Source of the DNA: Bradyrhizobium sp. CB2312
GTDB taxonomy: Bacteria; Pseudomonadota; Alphaproteobacteria; Rhizobiales; Xanthobacteraceae
Length of the DNA stretch: 64,000 nt
Direction of reading: 5' to 3'
Assembly: GCF_029714425.1 (NCBI RefSeq)
Contig: NZ_CP121668.1
Span: 7,709,501 to 7,773,500 of the forward strand
The notes beneath the pieces are model-generated. The model was not told the origin of the DNA and did not search any database. It saw nothing but the letters and a program-made list of their open reading frames with translations. This document shows, piece after piece, positions 17,270 to 25,295 of this stretch (position 1 is the stretch's first letter; every line of letters starts with the position of its first letter). The translations under genes and the position numbers were made by a program.

Positions 17270-18432
17270 TGATGGCGAGACTTTTCGGGCGCCTCATCCT
17301 CGCCGCTGCAATGACCGCTGCTGCTGCGGTCTCGCTTGTCGCATTCAATGCACGGCCGGCAGCTGCCCAGGCAGCTGAGTGCGAATCGGAGTGCGGCGAG
17401 CCGAGGCCCTACCCGTCGCCGACCTACTCGCCGTCCCCGACGCCAACACCTACGTCCACGCCGACACCTTCTTCCTCGCCTTCACCGAACCCCTATCCAT
17501 CGCCCTCGCCAGGCCCATCTCCACTGCCGGGTCCGACCGGCGCGGATTCCAGCGGCAATTCGATCGGCGGGCTCGCAGGCCAGCGCTTCAACCAGATGAT
17601 CACCAACCGCGTGCTGGGCACGGTGCTGCTCGGCGTCAACGAGCAGGTCAATTGCAGCAATTGCATCAGCGCGTTCGGCTCGGCCGGCTCGTTCTCCGCC
17701 GGCATCCACGGCCGCAAGGAGCTCACCAACAACCTGTCGCTTCTCGCCGGCATCGCCTACACGCAATACAACGAGGGCGGTTACAAGATCACCAGCGCGC
17801 CGATCGGCGCCTTCGCGCTGCGCTATGACTTCACCGACTGGGGCTCGTCGCGCCCGTTCTTCGACGTCGGCACCATCCTGACGCCGTGGGAGAAGGCGCG
17901 CTACACCCGCAGCTACGACACCAGCCTCGGCCCCGTCAGCGTGACGAGCTCGACCAATGCGGCGAACTATGCCGTCTATGGCCGCGCCGGATGGATAAGC
18001 CGGGTGTCACCGCGCGACGAGGTCGCTGCCTCCATCGAGGTGTGGCAGCTCTGGCAGCGAGTCTCCGGCTATAGCGACGGCGCAGTCGCGTTCAATCCGT
18101 TCGACACCACCATCGCGAGCGGCACCGACCGCACCAGCCTCGTCAAGATCGGCGGCCAGTGGACGCATCTGTTCGGCAGCAACATCGAGACCAACATCAA
18201 CGGCGGCTGGGTGCAGTCGTTCGCCGGCCATAGCGGCATCGTCGCCACTGTCACCGGCAACGGCACGGTGGTGCCGACGATGGGCAACCAGGGCTGGTTC
18301 GAATATGGCGGCCGGCTCGGCTTCCGGGTGCAGAAGGGCTGGATCGTGGACCTGTTCGCGAACGGCACGCTGGGTCCGCAGCCGGTCGGCAACACCATCC
18401 ATGGCGGCGTGGGGCTGCGGATCAATTACTGA
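17269..18432 (+). CDS. Outer-membrane beta-barrel protein with a Pro/Ser/Thr-only linker
   Basis: This 387-residue exported protein has a signal peptide (to about residue 36), a short Cys-containing segment (ECESECGEP), and then a linker at about residues 44-90 made almost only of Pro, Ser and Thr with a few Tyr, Asn and Gly. About 290 residues follow in the alternating pattern of a porin- or autotransporter-type barrel, ending in GGVGLRINY with a terminal aromatic residue typical of outer-membrane insertion. The ATG overlaps the fecR stop codon. An in-frame GTG lies 12 bases upstream. The linker resembles O-glycosylated stalks in other secreted proteins, and a PMT-type transferase is the divergent neighbour. 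Confidence 0.85.
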   Translation: MMARLFGRLILAAAMTAAAAVSLVAFNARPAAAQAAECESECGEPRPYPSPTYSPSPTPTPTSTPTPSSSPSPNPYPSPSPGPSPLPGPTGADSSGNSIGGLAGQRFNQMITNRVLGTVLLGVNEQVNCSNCISAFGSAGSFSAGIHGRKELTNNLSLLAGIAYTQYNEGGYKITSAPIGAFALRYDFTDWGSSRPFFDVGTILTPWEKARYTRSYDTSLGPVSVTSSTNAANYAVYGRAGWISRVSPRDEVAASIEVWQLWQRVSGYSDGAVAFNPFDTTIASGTDRTSLVKIGGQWTHLFGSNIETNINGGWVQSFAGHSGIVATVTGNGTVVPTMGNQGWFEYGGRLGFRVQKGWIVDLFANGTLGPQPVGNTIHGGVGLRINY

Positions 18433-18455
18433 GGCGCCGCGACGAGGGCACGGTT

Positions 18456-18548
18456 TCGTAGGGTGGGCAAAGCGAAGCGTACCCACCACTCCTCTCAACG
18501 GAGACGGATGGTGGGCACGGCGCAAGCGCGCCTTTTGCCCACCCCACG
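18456..18548. repeat. Palindromic repeat, family A
   Basis: CGTAGGGTGGGCAAAGCGAA at the left is mirrored by GCGCCTTTTGCCCACCCCACG at the right with a few mismatches; the inner pair is GTACCCACC/GGTGGGCAC. It lies between the convergent beta-barrel and VOC genes. Confidence 0.88.
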
Positions 18549-18563
18549 GCACCTGTGCTGACG

Positions 18564-19052
18564 TCACGCCGCCGACTTGCCCTCGAACGCGCGGCGCAAA
18601 GCCTCCACGTCCAGCTTCACCATCTTCATCATGGCCTGCATCGCGCGCGCGGCCGCGGCCTTGTCGGAGCTCGACAGGAATTCGAACATCACCTTCGGCA
18701 CCACCTGCCAGGCCACGCCCCAGCGGTCCCTTAGCCAGCCGCACTGCTCTTCCCTGCCGCCATGCGCCAGGAACGCATTCCAGACGCTGTCGACCTGAGC
18801 CTGGTCGTCGCAATGGATCATCAGCGAGATCGCGTGGGTGTATTCCATCGTCATGCCGCCGTTGAGCGCGACCAGCGGCTGTCCGGCCACCGTGAACTCG
18901 ACGACCAGCACCGAGCCCGTCTTGCCGGACGGGCCGTCCGAAACGTTATGCTGAACGTGCGTGATCTCCGAATTCGGCACGAGCGAGGTGTAGAACGTCG
19001 CGGCTTCCTCGGCGTCACCGTTGAACCACATGCAGGGCACGAGCTTGGACAT
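18564..19052 (-). CDS. VOC superfamily protein, PhnB-like
   Basis: This 162-residue cytoplasmic protein is of the vicinal-oxygen-chelate fold, PhnB-like branch (older annotations call these 3-demethylubiquinone methyltransferase domain proteins). It starts SKLVPCMWFNGDAEEAATFY and carries PLVALNGG, the SLMIHCDDQAQVD stretch and CGWLRDRWGVAWQVVP, all family signatures. The catalytic role is unknown. It is the last of three same-strand genes (cupin, VOC, this gene) with short gaps, probably one unit. Confidence 0.88.
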   Translation of the reverse strand: MSKLVPCMWFNGDAEEAATFYTSLVPNSEITHVQHNVSDGPSGKTGSVLVVEFTVAGQPLVALNGGMTMEYTHAISLMIHCDDQAQVDSVWNAFLAHGGREEQCGWLRDRWGVAWQVVPKVMFEFLSSSDKAAAARAMQAMMKMVKLDVEALRRAFEGKSAA

Positions 19053-19095
19053 CGTGAATGCTCCTCTCGAAATTCTCTGAGTTCGCAGGCTTCGA

Positions 19096-19524
19096 TCAGG
19101 CGCTCGCCATCTCGGACTGTGCGGCGAAGGCTGTCATGTCGATCCAGTTCACCCCCCACATATGGCCATCCGGATCCTCGAAGCTGCGGCCGTGCATGAA
19201 GCTGTACTCGTCCTTCGGGCTGGGATCGGCCACCCCGCCTGCAGCCGCGGCCCTGGCGACGATCTCGTCGACCTCATTCCGGCTGTCGGCGGACAGGCAG
19301 AACAGCGCCTGGTTCGAGATCTTCGCATCCGCGATCGGCTTCGGCGTGAACTGGCGGAATTTGTCGTGGGTCGTCAGCATCGCGTAGATGGTCTCGGAAA
19401 AGACCATGCAGCTCGCGGTGTCGTCGCTGAATTGCGGGTTCCTGGTCGCGCCGACGGCCTCGTAAAAGGCCGTAGCGCGCTTGAGGTCGGTCACCGGCAG
19501 ACTGATGAAAATCATCTTGGGCAT
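19096..19524 (-). CDS. VOC family (glyoxalase/bleomycin-resistance fold) protein
   Basis: This 142-residue protein has the glyoxalase-like fold: KMIFISLPVTDLKRATAFYE at the N-terminus and FEDPDGHMWGVNWID near the C-terminus, where the acidic metal ligand would be. I chose the ATG at 19524 because AAGGAG lies directly upstream; the open frame beyond it is Arg/Pro-rich and not protein-like. It is encoded 43 bp upstream of the PhnB-like gene. The substrate is unknown. Confidence 0.88.
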   Translation of the reverse strand: MPKMIFISLPVTDLKRATAFYEAVGATRNPQFSDDTASCMVFSETIYAMLTTHDKFRQFTPKPIADAKISNQALFCLSADSRNEVDEIVARAAAAGGVADPSPKDEYSFMHGRSFEDPDGHMWGVNWIDMTAFAAQSEMASA

Positions 19525-19645
19525 CGGAAGCTCCTTGGGCGGGGTTCTGCTCAAGGACGGACGGCCCGACGGCCATCCGACATCGCTTCCGGAATTTTTT
19601 TGCCGCCGCGTTGGAGGCGACCGCACCGCCCCAGGCGGCCGGTCC

Positions 19646-20158
19646 TTACTTCTTCTCGTTGGGATCCCGGTGCACCGGGTCGATCCACAGCACGGTCTCG
19701 GGCTTCTCGACCGGCTCGATGTCGAGGTTGATCGCGACCGCCTCGCCGTCGCTGCGCACCAGCACGCATTCCAGAACTTCGTCCGGGCTGGCGTTGATCT
19801 CCTGGTGCGGCACGTAGGGCGGCACGAAAATGAAATCGCCGGGGCCGGCCTCGGCGGTGAATTGCAGCGTCTCGCCCCAGCGCATCCGCGCCTTGCCCTT
19901 CACCACATAGATGACGCTTTCGAGATGGCCGTGGTGATGCGCGCCGGTCTTTGCATCGGGCTTGATGCTGACGGTGCCCGCCCACAATTTCTGCGCGCCG
20001 ACGCGCGCGAAATTGATCGCGGCGGCGCGGTCCATGCCGACCGTTGACGGCACGTTGGTGTCGAGCTGGTTACCGGGAATGACGCGCACGCCGTCATGTT
20101 TCCAGCGATCGTCGTGATCGTGGTCATGGTGGGAATGCGAATGATCATGGCCGGTCAT
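19646..20158 (-). CDS. Cupin-domain protein with a His-rich N-terminus
   Basis: This 170-residue protein has a single cupin domain (about residues 55-135). The metal-binding motif appears as GAHHHGHLESVIYVVKGKAR and the second cupin motif as PGDFIFVPPYVPHQEI. The first 16 residues are nearly all His, Asp and Ser (HDHSHSHHDHDHDD), which could bind or store metal. The substrate is unknown. It is upstream of the two VOC genes on the same strand. Confidence 0.88.
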   Translation of the reverse strand: MTGHDHSHSHHDHDHDDRWKHDGVRVIPGNQLDTNVPSTVGMDRAAAINFARVGAQKLWAGTVSIKPDAKTGAHHHGHLESVIYVVKGKARMRWGETLQFTAEAGPGDFIFVPPYVPHQEINASPDEVLECVLVRSDGEAVAINLDIEPVEKPETVLWIDPVHRDPNEKK

Positions 20159-20285
20159 GGGACGTGCTCTCTGTTGGTTCCGTGCGCGGCAAACTACCTA
20201 AAGCCGCATCAGCAAGCCATACCAAAATTGGAACTCTCGTAGCTGCGGGACGTTGCCCTCACGAGCAAATCGGAAGGAGAGTTTC

Positions 20286-20504
20286 ATGGGTAGCACCACG
20301 GACAAGATCAAGGGCACTGCCAACGAGACGATCGGCAAGGCCAAGCAGGGCATCGGGGAAGCCACCGGTTCCGATCGCCTGCAGGGCGAAGGCGCGGTCC
20401 AGGAAGTGAAGGGCAAGGGCCAGAAAGCCATGGGCGATGCCAAGGACGCGGCAAAGGACGCGATGGATCGCGCCGCTGCGGCGGCACGTCGCGCGGCGGA
20501 ATAG
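20286..20504 (+). CDS. CsbD family stress-response protein
   Basis: This 72-residue hydrophilic protein matches the CsbD family: [20 protein letters not shown], then [16 protein letters not shown], and an Ala/Arg/Lys-rich helical tail. CsbD proteins are abundant under general stress in many bacteria, with no known activity. The ATG has AGGAG upstream; the open frame before it is not used. A strong intrinsic terminator follows. Confidence 0.93.
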   Translation: MGSTTDKIKGTANETIGKAKQGIGEATGSDRLQGEGAVQEVKGKGQKAMGDAKDAAKDAMDRAAAAARRAAE

Positions 20505-20524
20505 CGCGACCAGCGTTGAAAGCG

Positions 20525-20556
20525 AAAAGACCGGCCGCAAGGCCGGTCTTTTTGTT
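20525..20556 (+). terminator. Intrinsic terminator of the CsbD gene
   Basis: AAGACCGGCC, loop GCAA, GGCCGGTCTT and then a T run form a textbook terminator 20 bases past the CsbD stop. The A run on the left means it could work for the opposite strand too. Confidence 0.92.
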
Positions 20557-20572
20557 TGTGCTCGTCTCTATC

Positions 20573-20659
20573 CGTCATGGCCGGGCTTGACCCGGCCATC
20601 CACGTCTTGATCACGCGGCACGAAGATCGTGGATGCCCGGGACGAGCCCGGGCATGACG
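20573..20659. repeat. Palindromic repeat, CGTCATGGCCGGGC family (family B)
   Basis: CGTCATGGCCGGGCTTGACC at the left is mirrored by GGACGAGCCCGGGCATGACG at the right; the inner halves CCATCCACG/CGTGGATG pair as well. Other copies lie at 31527-31613 and 39806-39891. Confidence 0.9.
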
Positions 20660-20674
20660 ACGTGGAGACGTCGG

Positions 20675-21139
20675 TTATTTCACCGCGAGCAATTCCACGT
20701 CGAACATCAGCGTCGCGTTCGGCGGGATCACGCCGCCGGCGCCGCGGGCGCCGTAGCCGAGCTGCGGCGGGATGATCAGCGTGCGCTTGCCGCCGACCTT
20801 CATGGTGGCAACGCCCTCATCCCAGCCGGCGATGACGCGGCCCTTGCCGATCGGGAATTCGAACGGCTCGTTGCGGTCGACGGACGAGTCGAATTTCTTG
20901 CCCTTCTGGCCGTTTTCATAGAGCCAGCCGGTGTAATGCATCACGCAGATCTGGCCGGGTTTTGGCGAAGCGCCGGTGCCAACGACGCTGTCGGTGACTT
21001 GCAAACCTGAAGCTGTGGTCATGGTCTTTCCTGCGGTCTGGGCCGAGGCCGTGGTGGAAACGAATGTCGACACGCCGCCGATCACAGTGATCGCGAGTGC
21101 CGACATGATGGCGAGAAGCGCGCGCTGAAAACGCTGCAT
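20675..21139 (-). CDS. FKBP-type peptidyl-prolyl cis-trans isomerase, exported
   Basis: This 154-residue exported proline isomerase aids folding of envelope proteins. It has an N-terminal signal peptide or anchor ([20 protein letters not shown], then TTASAQ) and one FKBP domain (about residues 45-154). Active-site segments are present: [43 protein letters not shown] and a final MFDVELL. A 31-base perfect hairpin begins one base upstream of the ATG and includes the ribosome binding site, suggesting translational control. The paoABC operon lies upstream on the same strand. Confidence 0.93.
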   Translation of the reverse strand: MQRFQRALLAIMSALAITVIGGVSTFVSTTASAQTAGKTMTTASGLQVTDSVVGTGASPKPGQICVMHYTGWLYENGQKGKKFDSSVDRNEPFEFPIGKGRVIAGWDEGVATMKVGGKRTLIIPPQLGYGARGAGGVIPPNATLMFDVELLAVK

Positions 21140-21140
21140 A

Positions 21141-21171
21141 AGACACCTTCCGTGTGAGGCGGAAGGTGTCT
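21141..21171 (-). promoter_or_regulatory. Perfect hairpin that pairs the FKBP ribosome binding site
   Basis: AGACACCTTCCG (21141-21152) and CGGAAGGTGTCT (21160-21171) are exact complements with a 7-base loop. On the minus strand the GGAAGG six bases before the FKBP ATG lies inside the downstream arm, so the stem would hide it. The hairpin also sits 29 bases past the paoC stop, but no T run follows, so it does not look like a normal terminator. Confidence 0.75.
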
Positions 21172-21200
21172 AGCGCAAGGCGCGCGGGGTTTCCACCCCT

Positions 21201-23492
21201 TTAGACCTCGATATTTTCCAGCCGCACCGGCAGCTTGCGGATGCGCTGGCCGGTCGCGTGATAGATCGCGTTGCAGATCGCGGCGTTGGTGCCGACATTG
21301 GCGAGCTCGCCGAGGCCCTTTGCGCCCGCGGGATTGATGTGATCGTCCTGCTCGGAGAGCAGGATCACCTCGACGCTTGGTGTGTCCGCATTCACCGGCA
21401 CGAGATAATCGGCGAGATTGTCGTTGACATAGCGCGCATAGCGCTCGTCGATCTCGGTCGCCTCCAGCAGCGCCGAGGACATGCCCCAGATCAGGCCGCC
21501 CATCAGCTGGCTGCGAGCCGTGCGCGGATTCATGATGCGGCCGGCCGCGAAGGCGCCGACCAGACGGGGGCAGCGGATCTCGTGCGTGAAGCGGTTGACA
21601 CGGACCTCGACGAACTCCGCACCGAAGGCGTAGGCAATCTTGTCCTTCATCTGATGGCCGCCGACGAGCCGCGCGTGCCCGCTGTGCATGGCCTTGAAGG
21701 AATCCAGCGGCGCGCCTTCCGGCTTCCACTCGCCATATTCCTCGACGACACCGACACCGAGCGCGTCGAATGCCTTGTCCAGATCGAGCGGACGATCGCT
21801 CCTTGCGGCTTGCGTCGTCGGCGTCTGTCCCATGCCGATGGTTTCCTTGGCTCTGTCGGTCAGGCTCGCATTCGGCATCACCGCCTTGAACAGCCGCTGA
21901 CGGATCTGGTCGCACACCATCATCACCGCCGAGCAGGTGCTGGCGGTCGAGTTCGAGCCGCCGGCCACCGGCGACGGCGGCAGATCGCTATCGCCGATGA
22001 AGACGGCGACCTTCTCCAAGGGCACGCCGAGCCGCTCGGACGCGGTTTGGGCGATGATCGTGTAAGCGCCGGTGCCGATCTCGTGGCCGGCAATCTCCAC
22101 CCTGGTACGGCCGTCGCGCTGGAGGCGTACGCGCGCGGCCGACGGCGCCATCTGCGTCGGATAGCAGGTGGCGGCGCAGCCATAACCGATCAGCCAGTCG
22201 CCCTCCGCCATCGACTTCGGCTCCGGCGATCGCCGCGGCCAGCCGAACGCCTTGCCGGCCTCGTCGAAGCACGCCATCAGCGAGCGCGACGTGTAGGGCT
22301 TGCCCTCGATCGGCTCGTTGGTGGTGTCGTTGATCCGGCGAAGCTCGACCGGATCCATGTTGAGTTTGACCGCGAGCTCGTCCATCGCGCTCTCCAGCGC
22401 GAACAGATACGGCACCTCCGGCGGCGAGCGCATGAAGCCGGGCGTGTTGCGATCGGCGCGCACGATCGACACCAGGCTGTCAATGTTCGGACAGGCATAG
22501 AGCCGCGTCGTGGTCTTGGTGCCGCCGACGCAATAGGGATCGGGACGCGAGGACACCTCGGCGCCCTCGTGCCTGAGCGCGGTCAGCTTGCCGTCGCGGC
22601 TGGCGCCAAGCTTGATCTCATGGCGCGTCTCGGCGCGATAGGTCGCGATGGTAAAACCCTGGTCGCGGGTGGCAACGAGCTTGATCGGCCGGTTCAGGCG
22701 CTTCGCAATGCTGGCGATGATTGCGGTGCGCGGCGTCATCGAGCCGCGCGAGCCGAAGCCGCCGCCGACATAGGGATTGACCACGCGCACCTTGTCGGCG
22801 TCGATGCCGAGCTGCTCGGCGACGCCGTTCTTCAGGCCGTAGACATACTGGCTGCCTTCATAGATGACGAGGTCGTCGCCCATCCAGGCGCAGCTGGTCG
22901 TGAACAGCTCCATCGGATTGTGGTGCTGGGTCGGCGTGTCGTAGGACGCGGCGAGCTTGACCTCGGCCGCATCGAACGCCTTGGCAAAGTCGCCGACCTT
23001 CGGGTCTTCCTTGAACTGCGAGTTCTGTCCCTTCGCGGCGGCTGTCGTCGTGCCCGGGGAATCGAAGGTCGCGCTGGGTGCAGCGGCCGTGTAGCTGACC
23101 TTGACGCGGTTGGCCGCCTCGCGCGCGGCTTCATAGGTGTCCGCGATCACGACAGCGATGATCTGGCCGTCATGCGCGATCTCGGCCGATTTCAGCGGCT
23201 GGATCGTCGTGCCGGCATAGCCGCCATTGCTGAAAAGTTTCGGCTCCTTCAGGTTCGGAGCATTCTCGTGCGTGACGATGTCGATCACGCCGCGGACGCG
23301 CCTGGCATCGTCGAGGTCGAAGCCGTCGATGCGGCCTTTGGCAATGGCGCTGGTGACCAGGAAAGCATGGGCCGGATTGTCCAGCGGCATGTCGGACGCA
23401 TAGGTCGCGCGCCCCGTGACTTTTGCGGCCGCATCATAGCGCGGCACGGGCTGGCCCATATTCGCCTTCGGCTCGGGAGCAGCAGCGGTCAT
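21201..23492 (-). CDS. paoC: Aldehyde oxidoreductase molybdenum-binding subunit, PaoC type
   Basis: This 763-residue subunit of the xanthine oxidase family holds the molybdenum cofactor and the substrate site that oxidises aldehydes to acids. It starts with the family pattern RYDAAAKVTGRATYASD and contains NPYVGGGFGSRG, the cofactor-binding AGGSNSTAS stretch, and near the end GAKGLGE, whose glutamate (about E729) is the catalytic base. The length fits periplasmic PaoC of E. coli. It follows the FAD subunit with a two-base gap and is the last gene of the paoABC unit. Confidence 0.92.
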   Translation of the reverse strand: MTAAAPEPKANMGQPVPRYDAAAKVTGRATYASDMPLDNPAHAFLVTSAIAKGRIDGFDLDDARRVRGVIDIVTHENAPNLKEPKLFSNGGYAGTTIQPLKSAEIAHDGQIIAVVIADTYEAAREAANRVKVSYTAAAPSATFDSPGTTTAAAKGQNSQFKEDPKVGDFAKAFDAAEVKLAASYDTPTQHHNPMELFTTSCAWMGDDLVIYEGSQYVYGLKNGVAEQLGIDADKVRVVNPYVGGGFGSRGSMTPRTAIIASIAKRLNRPIKLVATRDQGFTIATYRAETRHEIKLGASRDGKLTALRHEGAEVSSRPDPYCVGGTKTTTRLYACPNIDSLVSIVRADRNTPGFMRSPPEVPYLFALESAMDELAVKLNMDPVELRRINDTTNEPIEGKPYTSRSLMACFDEAGKAFGWPRRSPEPKSMAEGDWLIGYGCAATCYPTQMAPSAARVRLQRDGRTRVEIAGHEIGTGAYTIIAQTASERLGVPLEKVAVFIGDSDLPPSPVAGGSNSTASTCSAVMMVCDQIRQRLFKAVMPNASLTDRAKETIGMGQTPTTQAARSDRPLDLDKAFDALGVGVVEEYGEWKPEGAPLDSFKAMHSGHARLVGGHQMKDKIAYAFGAEFVEVRVNRFTHEIRCPRLVGAFAAGRIMNPRTARSQLMGGLIWGMSSALLEATEIDERYARYVNDNLADYLVPVNADTPSVEVILLSEQDDHINPAGAKGLGELANVGTNAAICNAIYHATGQRIRKLPVRLENIEV

Positions 23493-23494
23493 GG

Positions 23495-24511
23495 TCAGAT
23501 CTCCATCGTTACGGCCTGCTGGAGCGCACGCGCCACCACGCGCTTGCCGAGCGCGATCTTGAAATTATTGTGTTGGCGCCCTCTGGCGTCGGCAAAAGCG
23601 GCATCCGCGACACGCTGCGCCAGCCCATCGTCGAACTTCTGGCCCTTGAGCAGCGCCTCGGCCTCGCGCGCCCGCCAGGGCACGGTCGCGACGCCGCCGA
23701 GCGCAATGCGCGCGTCACGGATCGTGCCGCCCTGCACGTCGAGCGCGACTGCCGCCGAGGATAGCGCGAATTCATAGGACTGCCGGTCGCGCGCCTTGAG
23801 GTACACCGAACGCGGCCAGCGGCCGGGGATGACAAAGGCCGAGATCAGCTCTCCAGGCTGAAGCGTGGTCTCGATGTCAGGCGTGTTGCCGGGCGCCTTG
23901 TGCAACTCCGCGAACGGCATGTTGCGCGTGCCAGACCGGCCGGTGATCTCGACCGTGGCATCCAGCGCGATCAGCGCCTGGGCGAAATCGCCGGGATAGG
24001 TGGCGATACAATGGTCGGAGGTGCCGAGCACGGCATGCATGCGGTTGACGCCGTCCATCGCGGCGCAGCCGGAGCCGGGGTTTCGCTTGTTGCAATTCTC
24101 ATAGGAGACATCGCGGAAATAGCTGCAGCGCGTCCGCTGCATCACGTTGCCGCCGAGCGTTGCCATGTTGCGCAACTGGGCACTGGCGGCGAGCTTCAGG
24201 GAATCGGCGATCACCGGATAATCGCGCTGGATCCCGTCATGCGCGGCGACATCAGACATCTTCGCGAGCGCGCCGAGCCGCAACTTGTCGCCGCCCGGCT
24301 CGATCGCCGACCAGCCGCGCGCGAGCGGATTGATGTCGACGATCGCGGCGGGCCGCATCACGTCGAGCTTCATCAGATCGATCAGCGTGGTACCGCCGGC
24401 GAGCGGCTGCGCCATGGCCTGGGTCAGCGGATTGTTGGCAGCCGCGGCGGCGCCGAGCACCTGCACGGCCATGTCGGGGTCGCTTGCCCTCTGATACGAG
24501 AAAGGTCGCAT
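23495..24511 (-). CDS. paoB: Aldehyde oxidoreductase FAD-binding subunit, PaoB type
   Basis: This 338-residue subunit carries FAD and passes electrons from the iron-sulfur subunit. FAD motifs are PLAGGTTLIDLMKLDV (about 37-52) and TLGGNVMQ (about 118-125). Four cysteines at about 129, 140, 149 and 168 (RTRCSYFRD, ENCNKRNPGSGC, DHC) match the extra [4Fe-4S] cluster that marks PaoB among this family. It lies four bases downstream of the paoA stop and two bases upstream of paoC. Confidence 0.92.
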   Translation of the reverse strand: MRPFSYQRASDPDMAVQVLGAAAAANNPLTQAMAQPLAGGTTLIDLMKLDVMRPAAIVDINPLARGWSAIEPGGDKLRLGALAKMSDVAAHDGIQRDYPVIADSLKLAASAQLRNMATLGGNVMQRTRCSYFRDVSYENCNKRNPGSGCAAMDGVNRMHAVLGTSDHCIATYPGDFAQALIALDATVEITGRSGTRNMPFAELHKAPGNTPDIETTLQPGELISAFVIPGRWPRSVYLKARDRQSYEFALSSAAVALDVQGGTIRDARIALGGVATVPWRAREAEALLKGQKFDDGLAQRVADAAFADARGRQHNNFKIALGKRVVARALQQAVTMEI

Positions 24512-24515
24512 GTGC

Positions 24516-25130
24516 CTAGCCTTTCATGATTTCGGGCGCGGCCTGCTTCACCGCCGCGACGATGTTGGGATAGGCGGCGCAGCGGCAGATGTTGCCGCTC
24601 ATATATTCGCGAATGTCGGCTTCGCTTCCGGCATGTCCCTCCTTCACGCAGGCGATCGCCGACATGATCTGCCCCGGCGTGCAGTAGCCGCACTGGAAGG
24701 CGTCGTTGTCGACGAAGGCCTGCTGCATCGGATGCAGGTGGTCGTCGGTGGCGAGGCCCTCGATCGTGGTGATCTCCTGTCCCTCGGCCGCGAGCGCGAG
24801 CGTCAGGCACGACACCACGCGGCGGTCGTTGATCAGCACGGTGCAGGCGCCGCACTGACCGTGATCGCAGCCCTTCTTGCTGCCGGTGAGCTTGAGATGT
24901 TCGCGCAGCGCATCGAGCACCGTGGTGCGGGCGTCGATGCGAAGGCGCTTGTCCTTGCCGTTGACGTGCAGCGTGACATCGACGGGAAGCGCCGGATCCT
25001 GCGCAGACGGTGCGCCTGCATCCTGCGCAGCCGCGCGCGCGGTAATCGGAATGAGGGCGCTGCCGGCAGCGCCCGCCATGAAGGCGCGGCGATCGAATCC
25101 GGATGATCGGGAACCTGAATTGTCGGGCAT
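24516..25130 (-). CDS. paoA: Aldehyde oxidoreductase [2Fe-2S] subunit with Tat signal, PaoA type
   Basis: This 204-residue iron-sulfur subunit has a twin-arginine signal (DRRAFMAGAAGSALIPI, arginines at 14-15), which would export the folded PaoABC complex to the periplasm. Two [2Fe-2S] clusters are shown by GCDHGQCGACTVLI with a further Cys, and by CGYCTPGQIM with ICRCAAYPNI. The frame is open further upstream, but the ATG at 25130 has GGAGG upstream and begins the Tat peptide. It is the first gene of paoABC. PaoABC-type enzymes detoxify aldehydes; the electron acceptor is unknown here. Confidence 0.93.
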   Translation of the reverse strand: MPDNSGSRSSGFDRRAFMAGAAGSALIPITARAAAQDAGAPSAQDPALPVDVTLHVNGKDKRLRIDARTTVLDALREHLKLTGSKKGCDHGQCGACTVLINDRRVVSCLTLALAAEGQEITTIEGLATDDHLHPMQQAFVDNDAFQCGYCTPGQIMSAIACVKEGHAGSEADIREYMSGNICRCAAYPNIVAAVKQAAPEIMKG

Positions 25131-25222
25131 TGACGGCCTCCGCCGCTTCAAAACAAAGCAGCGCACGCCTGCACCGCTCACCGCCAACCAACTTGGGGCC
25201 ATGAGCTCCGTTCCGAATGGGA

Positions 25223-25254
25223 AAGGGCGGCACAGCCAATGCCGTGCCGCCCTT
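25223..25254 (-). terminator. Intrinsic terminator after the gamma-glutamyltransferase-family gene
   Basis: AAGGGCGGCAC (25223-25233) and GTGCCGCCCTT (25244-25254) are a perfect 11-bp stem with a ten-base loop. On the minus strand it ends in CCCTTTCCC, a short T run. It separates the hydrolase gene from paoA. Confidence 0.7.
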
Positions 25255-25295
25255 CGTCAACTTTTTCTGATGTCTTCGCGAGGAACCGCGCGCGA

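Noticed and set aside
21258..23777. Long plus-strand open frame opposite paoC and paoB
   Set aside because: It has low-complexity Arg/Asp/Gly composition and lies antisense to two clearly recognisable subunits.
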